Origin: Sinomonas gamaensis
GTDB lineage: Bacteria; Actinomycetota; Actinomycetes; Actinomycetales; Micrococcaceae
Direction of reading: 5' to 3'
Length of the DNA stretch: 64,000 nt
Assembly (NCBI RefSeq): GCF_005876955.1
Contig: NZ_SSCL01000007.1
Coordinates: 1-64,000 of the forward strand
How positions within the stretch are numbered: position 1 is the first letter of the stretch; each line of letters starts with the position of its first letter. Positions 58,992-64,000 of this stretch are shown piece after piece. Position numbers and translations under genes: made by a program. The notes under the pieces were generated by a model. The model was not told where the DNA came from. It made no database searches and saw only the letters and a program-made list of their open reading frames with translations.

Positions 58992-60692
58992 CTATCCCAG
59001 TGTCGGGAGCGGCACCTTCCACCTGACCGTAGTGCCGCGACCCGGCGCGCTCACCACTTCGCTCGTTCCGTTGAGCACGAACGCGCGGTGCTCGATGTTG
59101 GCGAGTCCGCTGGTGCGGGCAGGGGCTTCGAATCCTCGTCCGTCGTCTTCGACGACGAGCTCCACCACGCCGTCCTCGTCGCTCAGCGCGACACTCACCG
59201 TGCGTGCCCCCGAGTGCCGCACCGTGTTGCTGAGGGCCTCCGTGACGACCGCGACGAGCTGCCGGGCGATGGGCGACGGGATGTCGTCGATGCTTCCGCT
59301 CACACTGATCCGCGGCTTGATCCCCGTGCCCTGCAGACGTTCTTGAAGCGTGTTGAGGAAAGTGCGGGAGAACGACTCCTCCGCGTTCTCCTCGGTCCGC
59401 AGCGAATAGATCGTGTTCCGGAGCTCGCGGATCGTCTCGTCGAGCTCCTCGGTCACCTTGTTGATCCGCGCCTCCGCGGTGGAATCCGTGACGAAGCGGC
59501 GGAGGTTCTGGACGCTCAGCCCCGCGGCGAACAGCCGCTGGATGACGAGATCGTGCAAGTCCTGGGCAATCCGGTCGCGGTCGAACGAGAGGAGTGCCTC
59601 CTCCCGCTGCCGGTTTGCGCGGTTCAGGTCGAGGGCGAGTCCCACGTGGGAACCGAAGGCGGCGGAGGAATCAAGGTCCGACGGCGGGTACGGGCCCGTC
59701 CCTGCCGATCGGGCCAGGAGCAGGAGCCGATTGCCGACGGCGCTATGGCCGAGGGGCACGGCGAGAACGCAGCCGAGCTTGTCGGACGCCCCGCCGCCGA
59801 AGACGTCCGAGGCGTTGGGGATGATCACCGGGCCGCCCTTCTCGTCGACCTTCTGCAGTGTGGGGGAGAAGTCGATCTGGTCCCCTGCGGGGAGGGCGAG
59901 GGTGCCGACTGCGGTCCGCATCTGGAGCTGGCCGTCTTCGACGCGGGCGATGACCGCCAGCACGGAGTCGGAGGCCCGCAGGGCGTGATCGGCGACGAGG
60001 TCGAGATCCTCGGAGGCGTCAAGGTCCTCGAAGGGGACGAGGTTCGCGGACGGGAGGCTTCCGCGGGTGATGAGCTGGGTGCTGGCCTCGAGACCGGCTT
60101 CAAGCCACCGCTGGCGTCGGCGGCTCTCCTCGAACAGGCGCGCGTTCTGGATCGCGACGCCCGCGGCCGCGGCGAACGCAGCAGCCAGTTCCTCGTCCTC
60201 CACGGTGAAGTCCTCGCCGTCGTCCTTCCCCATGAGGAAGAGGTTGCCGAAGACTGCGTCGCGGACCCGGATGGGAACGCCGAGGAACGTGGTCGCCGCG
60301 GGATGGTCCTCCGGGATCCCCTCGGCGACGAGGTGCTCGTGCAGATTGTGAAGCCGGAGCGGTTTGGGGTCGCGAATCAGCTCGGCGAGGACGCCGTCCT
60401 CCATGGGGAGGGACCCGAGAAGGTGGGCATCGTCGTCGACCCCGGAAGCCACGAAATCGCTCAGGGTGGCATCCTCGCTGATCACAGCGAGAGCGCTGTA
60501 CCGCGCTCCCACCAACTCGCGCGCCGATTGGACCACTCGCTCGAGCACGGATTGGAGGGTCAGGTCCTCGGCGATGGAGATGACGGCCGCGAGCAGGCCG
60601 TTCATGTGCTCCTGGAGCCGCATGAGTTCCTCGGCCCTGGAGACGAACTCTTTCAGCAGGCCATTGAGTCGGCGGGGTAGACGGTCGGGCAT
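58992..60692 (-). CDS. GAF-GAF sensor histidine kinase, DevS (DosS)-like
   Basis: 566 residues. GAF domain 1 about 38-185, GAF domain 2 about 205-360, HisKA_3 with phospho-His380 (DRDRIAQDLHDLVIQRLFAA), then ATPase (VVTEALSNTVRHSGA, VEDDGRGF, APGRGTTVRWKVPL). His130 in EDHPAATTFLGVPIRVRD falls where, from memory, DevS/DosS has its haem-ligating His149, so gas (O2, NO, CO) sensing is plausible. Soluble. It faces the DevR-like gene tail to tail, 30 nt apart, instead of being cotranscribed as in mycobacteria. Confidence 0.9.
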   Translation of the reverse strand: MPDRLPRRLNGLLKEFVSRAEELMRLQEHMNGLLAAVISIAEDLTLQSVLERVVQSARELVGARYSALAVISEDATLSDFVASGVDDDAHLLGSLPMEDGVLAELIRDPKPLRLHNLHEHLVAEGIPEDHPAATTFLGVPIRVRDAVFGNLFLMGKDDGEDFTVEDEELAAAFAAAAGVAIQNARLFEESRRRQRWLEAGLEASTQLITRGSLPSANLVPFEDLDASEDLDLVADHALRASDSVLAVIARVEDGQLQMRTAVGTLALPAGDQIDFSPTLQKVDEKGGPVIIPNASDVFGGGASDKLGCVLAVPLGHSAVGNRLLLLARSAGTGPYPPSDLDSSAAFGSHVGLALDLNRANRQREEALLSFDRDRIAQDLHDLVIQRLFAAGLSVQNLRRFVTDSTAEARINKVTEELDETIRELRNTIYSLRTEENAEESFSRTFLNTLQERLQGTGIKPRISVSGSIDDIPSPIARQLVAVVTEALSNTVRHSGARTVSVALSDEDGVVELVVEDDGRGFEAPARTSGLANIEHRAFVLNGTSEVVSAPGRGTTVRWKVPLPTLG

Positions 60693-60959
60693 GGGACAAC
60701 CTCCGGTGAAGGCATGGATTCCGCTGCCAGGTCCCGGCCGGAACGGACGGCGCGGGTGTGGCATCGGGATCGGCCGCGCGAACGCGGTGTGGACCTGCAA
60801 CAGTTCCCTGCGGGCTGCTTCACTGGGGCGGCCCCCTAAGGGGACCTTGCTGTCAAATCTCGGGTGAACGAACGGACAGGACCAGTCTCGCCGAACAGCG
60901 CCGCAACGGAAAGAGCGTGTTGCGGGAACGCGTCATGGAAAGGCAAGGTAATTCCAAGC

Positions 60960-60974
60960 TTCCGTTCATCAGAA
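60960..60974. promoter_or_regulatory. IclR-type site upstream of the second IclR gene
   Basis: TTCCGTTCATCAGAA shares the TTCCGTT half-site and 15-bp length of the perfect palindrome at 61740. It ends 11 bases before the ATG of the IclR gene. The 293-nt gap back to the kinase gene holds, besides this, only a CCCCT-A-AGGGG palindrome (60833-60843) of unknown role. Confidence 0.45.
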
Positions 60975-60985
60975 TTCGAGGTCCT

Positions 60986-61738
60986 ATGGCGAATTCCTCC
61001 TCGGGCGACTCCGTGATCGACCGCGTTGTCCGCATTCTCGAGGCGTTTCCCGAAGGTGTTGCCTCTCTTCCGTTGACCGAGCTGGCTGATCGCTCGGGGC
61101 TTCCCCTCACGAGTGCCCACCGCCTCGTTGGCCAGTTGGCCGAGCACCGGCTCCTCGAGCAGGCGCCGGGCGGGAAGGTTCAGCTTGGGCTGCGGCTGTG
61201 GGAGCTGGTCAACCGGAACTCGCCGATCCTCCTCCTGCGGCAGGCCGCCCTTCCGTTCATGGATGACATCCACCAGGTGCTCAACCAGAACGTCAACCTC
61301 GCGGTTCTCCAGGGCGACGACGTCCTCTTCGTCGAGCGGCTGTCGCGCCGTGGGTCTGTGGCCAACAGGGCGAAGGTTGCCGGAAGGATGCCTGTCCACG
61401 TCTCGTCCGCAGGCGTGGCGCTCATGTCCGGCCAGCCGCGATCGGTGCAGAACTCGTACCTCGCGCGCTTCCGGGATCCGACGGGCAAAGTCGACGCAGA
61501 GCATGTCCGACGGCTGCTCGCCACGGCGTCGGAGCGCGGTTACGCAGAGCTCGCGGGGATCGTCGACCCCGACACCTGGGGAATCGCGGTGCCCATCGAG
61601 GACCGCCAGCGTCGTACGGTTGCGGCGATCGGCGTCGTCGTTCCCCTTGCTGAGGTGCGGATCCACCAGATCGTGCCAGCGCTCCGGACGGCCGCACGGG
61701 GGATCGGCCGGCAATTGGGAAGCGCTTCCGCGACATAG
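60986..61738 (+). CDS. IclR-family regulator, probable PobR
   Basis: 250 residues. Winged helix DSVIDRVVRILEAFPEGVAS with LADRSGLPLTSAHRLVGQLA; effector domain with VLQGDDVLFVERLSRRGSVA, VHVSSAGVALMSGQP and YAELAGIVDPDTWGIAVPI. Adjacent and upstream of pobA, on the same strand with a 58-nt gap holding a perfect IclR palindrome, so it probably regulates pobA and itself. ATG at 60986 preceded by GAGG; an upstream ATG at 60935 is in frame. Confidence 0.88.
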   Translation: MANSSSGDSVIDRVVRILEAFPEGVASLPLTELADRSGLPLTSAHRLVGQLAEHRLLEQAPGGKVQLGLRLWELVNRNSPILLLRQAALPFMDDIHQVLNQNVNLAVLQGDDVLFVERLSRRGSVANRAKVAGRMPVHVSSAGVALMSGQPRSVQNSYLARFRDPTGKVDAEHVRRLLATASERGYAELAGIVDPDTWGIAVPIEDRQRRTVAAIGVVVPLAEVRIHQIVPALRTAARGIGRQLGSASAT

Positions 61739-61739
61739 G

Positions 61740-61754
61740 TTCCGTTGAACGGAA
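61740..61754. promoter_or_regulatory. IclR-type operator of pobA
   Basis: TTCCG-TTGAA-CGGAA is a perfect 15-bp palindrome directly after the IclR gene stop and 43 bases before the pobA ATG. Its form equals the site at 31548 (TTCCG-ATCAA-TGGAA) in the pca control region. Confidence 0.6.
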
Positions 61755-61796
61755 AGCGCATGTCGCCGTCGTCGTGATTCGGCGCACACTCAAGGC

Positions 61797-62987
61797 ATGA
61801 GCGAACGCAAAACTCACAAGACCCAGGTGGCCATCATGGGTGCTGGCCCCGCTGGGCTCATGCTGTCCCACCTCCTCTACAAGGCCGGCATCGAGAGCAC
61901 CGTCGTGGAGATCCGCAGCCGCGAGGCGATCTCCCACACGATCCGCGCGGGCATCCTCGAGGCGGGTTCGGTGGATCTCCTGGTCGACTCTGGCGTCGAC
62001 AACGTTCTCCGCAACGGGCACGAGCACGAGGGCACCGAATTCCGGGTCAATGGCGAGGGCCACCGGATCGACTTCAAGGGACTCACCGGCCAGTCCGTGT
62101 GGCTGTACCCGCAGAACGATGTGTTCGACGATCTCGCCGCCCAGCGCGAGGCCGACGGCGGCGACATCCGCTACTCGTGTTCCGACACGGAAGTGTTCGA
62201 CCTCCTCGATCGCCCGAAGGTGCGCTTCCGCGACGTCGACGGCCAGGACTGGGAGATCGAGGCCGAGATTCTGGTGGGCGCCGACGGCTCGCGCTCGCAC
62301 TGCCGCTTCCAGATTCCCGAGGCAGAGCGCACGTGGTACTTCAACGAGTACCCGTTCGCGTGGTTCGGCATCCTGACCGACGCCCCGCGGAGCGCGCCCG
62401 AGCTGATCTACGCGAACTCCGCGCACGGCTTCGCGCTCATCAGCCAGCGCACCGACACGATGCAGCGCATGTACTTCCAGTGCGACCCGAAGACTAACCC
62501 AGCCGACTGGACCGACGAGCAGATCTGGGAGCAGCTGCGGCTGCGCGTGAACGGCAACGGCTTCGCGCTCAAAGAGGGGCCGATCACTGACAAAGTCGTC
62601 CTGCCGTTCCGCTCGTTTGTCCAGACGCCGATGCGCTACGGGAACCTCTTCCTCGCCGGCGACGCGGCACACACCGTTCCGCCCACCGGAGCCAAGGGCC
62701 TCAACCTCGCGCTGCACGACGTGAAGCTCCTGTTCGAGAGCCTCGACTCGTACTTCAAGACGGGCTCCTCCGCGCTCATCGACACGTATTCCGATCGGGC
62801 GCTCGACCGGGTGTGGAAGGCGCAGTACTTCTCCTACTGGATGACGACCCTGCTCCACACCGTTCCCGGCGAGGACAACCACGCGTTCTTCCGGGCGCGC
62901 CAGCTCGGCGAGCTCCGGTCCCTCCTCGAGTCGGAGCACGGCCGCGCGTACATCGCCGAGTGCTACACGGGGTGGCAGGGGAAGTAG
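61797..62987 (+). CDS. pobA: 4-hydroxybenzoate 3-monooxygenase
   Basis: 396 residues, the normal PobA length. FAD motif VAIMGAGPAGLMLSHLLYKA at about 11-30, the RAGILEAG stretch, the middle VGADGSRSHCRFQIP and the second FAD motif LFLAGDAAHTVPPTGAKGLN. It hydroxylates 4-hydroxybenzoate with NAD(P)H and O2 to protocatechuate, feeding the pca operon 30 kb away. Preceded by its IclR regulator and operator; followed by a family A repeat. Confidence 0.96.
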   Translation: MSERKTHKTQVAIMGAGPAGLMLSHLLYKAGIESTVVEIRSREAISHTIRAGILEAGSVDLLVDSGVDNVLRNGHEHEGTEFRVNGEGHRIDFKGLTGQSVWLYPQNDVFDDLAAQREADGGDIRYSCSDTEVFDLLDRPKVRFRDVDGQDWEIEAEILVGADGSRSHCRFQIPEAERTWYFNEYPFAWFGILTDAPRSAPELIYANSAHGFALISQRTDTMQRMYFQCDPKTNPADWTDEQIWEQLRLRVNGNGFALKEGPITDKVVLPFRSFVQTPMRYGNLFLAGDAAHTVPPTGAKGLNLALHDVKLLFESLDSYFKTGSSALIDTYSDRALDRVWKAQYFSYWMTTLLHTVPGEDNHAFFRARQLGELRSLLESEHGRAYIAECYTGWQGK

Positions 62988-63001
62988 GCGCACCGCTTCC
63001 C

Positions 63002-63074
63002 GTTGCGCCGTCAGCTTTGCTGGGTGTGGAGGGGCGACGGCGGCCGGGGCCCAGCGCTGACGTGACGGCGCAAG
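63002..63074. repeat. family A palindromic intergenic repeat, copy 3
   Basis: Left arm starts GTTGCGCCGTCAGCTTTGC (63002); right arm ends GACGTGACGGCGCAAG (63074), with a GC-rich centre. It lies between pobA and the AhpD-like gene. Same family as 3.6 and 20.9 kb. Confidence 0.7.
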
Positions 63075-63098
63075 CTGGGGCAGTGAAAGGATGCGACT

Positions 63099-63572
63099 AT
63101 GACCGACGCAACCAGCACCCGCACGTCCTTCTATCTCGACAAAGCCGACCCGGCCTCGTGGAAGGCGCTCAACGCCCTGGCGGCCGCCGTTCGCGAGGCG
63201 ACGGCTGCGGCAGGGGTGGGGCGCGACGTCGTCGAACTCGCGAATGTCCGGATATCCCAGCTCAACGGATGCGCTTACTGTCTTGACCTCCACATTCGCC
63301 TCGCGGAGGAGGCTGGCGTCGCCCCGGTGAAGTTGAGGGTGCTGACGGCGTGGAGGGAGACGTCGATCTTCACCGAGGCTGAGGAGGCTGCGCTCACCAT
63401 CGCGGAGGCGGTGACGCTCCTGCCCGACGAGGATGAGCGTGTCGCGTCGTTGGAGTCGGCGCGGTTTGTCCTCGGCGACCAGGCCTACTCGGCGCTGTGT
63501 TGGGCGGCGTCGACCATGAACACGTTCAATCGTGTCTCCATCGTGAGTCGGCACAGGGTGCGGAAGCCCTGA
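63099..63572 (+). CDS. AhpD-like carboxymuconolactone decarboxylase family protein
   Basis: 157 residues with the alkylhydroperoxidase signature NGCAYCLDLHIRLAEE: Cys58 and Cys61 form the redox pair, His65 follows. The rest is helical. Such proteins reduce peroxides or act as disulfide reductases; this is not a pca-type decarboxylase because of the CxxC. GAAAGGA precedes the ATG. Closed by a terminator; unrelated to pobA by function as far as I can tell. Confidence 0.9.
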   Translation: MTDATSTRTSFYLDKADPASWKALNALAAAVREATAAAGVGRDVVELANVRISQLNGCAYCLDLHIRLAEEAGVAPVKLRVLTAWRETSIFTEAEEAALTIAEAVTLLPDEDERVASLESARFVLGDQAYSALCWAASTMNTFNRVSIVSRHRVRKP

Positions 63573-63584
63573 CCTTCCTGCTTT

Positions 63585-63616
63585 GAGGCCCCGCATGCTC
63601 CAGCGCGCGGGGCCTC
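63585..63616 (+). terminator. hairpin terminator after the AhpD-like gene
   Basis: 10-bp arms GAGGCCCCGC (63585-63594) and GCGGGGCCTC (63607-63616), 12-nt loop, followed by TTCTTT. It sits 13 nt past the stop codon. Confidence 0.8.
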
Positions 63617-63644
63617 TTCTTTGCCCTTGTTCTTCGACAGTCAG

Positions 63645-63654
63645 CGATATATCG
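63645..63654. promoter_or_regulatory. CGATATATCG palindrome, candidate PadR operator
   Basis: An AT-rich perfect palindrome, within AGCGATATATCGTTAA, 55 bases before the PadR-type ATG. TATATCG-type palindromes are common operators of PadR-like regulators, so autoregulation is likely. Confidence 0.55.
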
Positions 63655-63708
63655 TTAATTACCGGTGCTCGACCGAGGCCGGTTGACTATCGATCACAGG
63701 AGGACGCC

Positions 63709-64000
63709 ATGCATGGGCATCCAGAACATCACCATCACGAAGGCCGCGGCTTCGGGCCCGGCGGCCCGGGCGGACCCGGAGGCTTTGGGCCTGGCTTCGG
63801 AGCCGGCGGCTTCGGGCCTGGCTTCGGCCGCGGATTTGGCCGTGGCTTCGGGCCCGGCCGCGACTTCCCGCCGGGCTTCGGGCCGCGCGGGGGACGTCGG
63901 GCGAGCCGAGGGGACATCCGGGCAATGATCCTGTCCCTCTTGTCCGAGAGCCCGTCGACGGGCTACGGCATCATCCAGGCCGCCGCGGAGAAGACCAACG
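63709..64000 (+). CDS. PadR-family regulator with His/Gly-rich N-terminus, 3' part missing
   Basis: The gene runs off the right edge; 97 residues are visible. ATG at 63709 is fixed by AGGAGG five bases upstream. The product opens MHGHPEHHHHEGRG, followed by about 45 residues of Gly-Phe-Gly-Pro repeats, then the PadR winged-helix start RGDIRAMILSLLSESPSTGY. The His cluster could bind a metal. The other open frame here (63665-63928) lacks any domain and is a shadow. Target unknown. Confidence 0.85.
   Translation, partial: MHGHPEHHHHEGRGFGPGGPGGPGGFGPGFGAGGFGPGFGRGFGRGFGPGRDFPPGFGPRGGRRASRGDIRAMILSLLSESPSTGYGIIQAAAEKTN

Noticed and set aside
59088-60680. 530-codon plus-strand frame opposite the DevS-like kinase
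   Set aside because: Composition is that of an antisense shadow (Val/Gly/Asp/Glu-rich, no domain), while the minus strand encodes a complete kinase.
60833-60843. CCCCT-A-AGGGG palindrome as a DevR box
   Set aside because: It fits the GGGACTWWAGTCCC core poorly; noted only as an unexplained palindrome.
63665-63928. 87-codon plus-strand frame with Ala/Ser-rich product
   Set aside because: It is the shifted frame of the PadR gene, which has a proper ribosome site and a winged-helix domain.

Overview
The window is high-GC (about 70% in most coding stretches), densely packed DNA with GTG starts, many 4-nt ATGA/GTGA gene overlaps and several probable leaderless starts. Gene content (a pca operon with a pcaL fusion, hxlBA, DUF222-HNH protein, MmyB-type regulators, DevR/DevS-like pair) points to a soil actinobacterium, most likely Micrococcaceae (Arthrobacter/Sinomonas type). 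That placement is inference from gene content. I see no rRNA, tRNA, CRISPR array, transposase or prophage.

Layout. 0-3.6 kb: a minus-strand operon of a ribbon-helix-helix regulator, a DUF4097 protein, a DrrAB-type ABC exporter and a formylglycine-generating-enzyme-like gene cut by the window edge. 4.1-9.8 kb: a probable L-lysine (or related amino acid) 2-monooxygenase route: nitrilase-type amidase, PucR regulator, amino-acid permease and flavin monooxygenase (davA/davB-like). 9.8-24.5 kb: ilvD, two MmyB-type HTH regulators (one frameshifted), an alcohol dehydrogenase, short-chain dehydrogenase, two coupled MFS exporters, aldo/keto reductases, an orphan AbiEi-like antitoxin, an old yellow enzyme, a degenerate serine hydrolase and a squalene-cyclase-like protein.

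24.5-41.6 kb: aromatic and C1 metabolism. A 3-hydroxybenzoate 4-monooxygenase-like enzyme (24.6-26.5 kb) would make protocatechuate. hxlB-hxlA (formaldehyde fixation, RuMP) lies opposite a LuxR-type regulator built on a histidine-kinase-like body. The complete protocatechuate branch pcaH-G-B-L-F-I-J-R (31.7-39.2 kb) converts protocatechuate to succinyl-CoA and acetyl-CoA. A second protocatechuate-forming enzyme, PobA, sits at 61.8 kb next to its own IclR regulator. 15-bp IclR-type palindromes precede all of these units.

41.7-44.7 kb: a LacI regulator, then a lower-GC island with a membrane glycosyltransferase and a small membrane protein. 44.7-57.3 kb: a catabolic cluster of unknown substrate: MHS transporter, HyuB/HyuA-type hydantoinase/oxoprolinase, two paralogous FAD (DAO-type) oxidases, LacI regulator, amino-acid ABC transporter and Gfo/Idh/MocA dehydrogenase. 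Its promoters are unusually clear, each with LacI-style palindromes just downstream. 57.5-60.7 kb: a hypothetical gene and a convergent DevR/DevS-like two-component pair with DevR-box-like sites. 63.1-64 kb: an AhpD-like protein and the start of a PadR regulator with a His/Gly-rich N-terminus.

Two families of intergenic palindromic repeats recur: family A at 3.6, 20.9 and 63.0 kb, and family B at 57.3 kb with a decayed copy at 31.4 kb. The most interesting items are the hyu/DAO cluster with its dual operators, the LuxR/pseudokinase regulator of hxlBA, the glycosyltransferase island, the IclR-box network and the repeat families.
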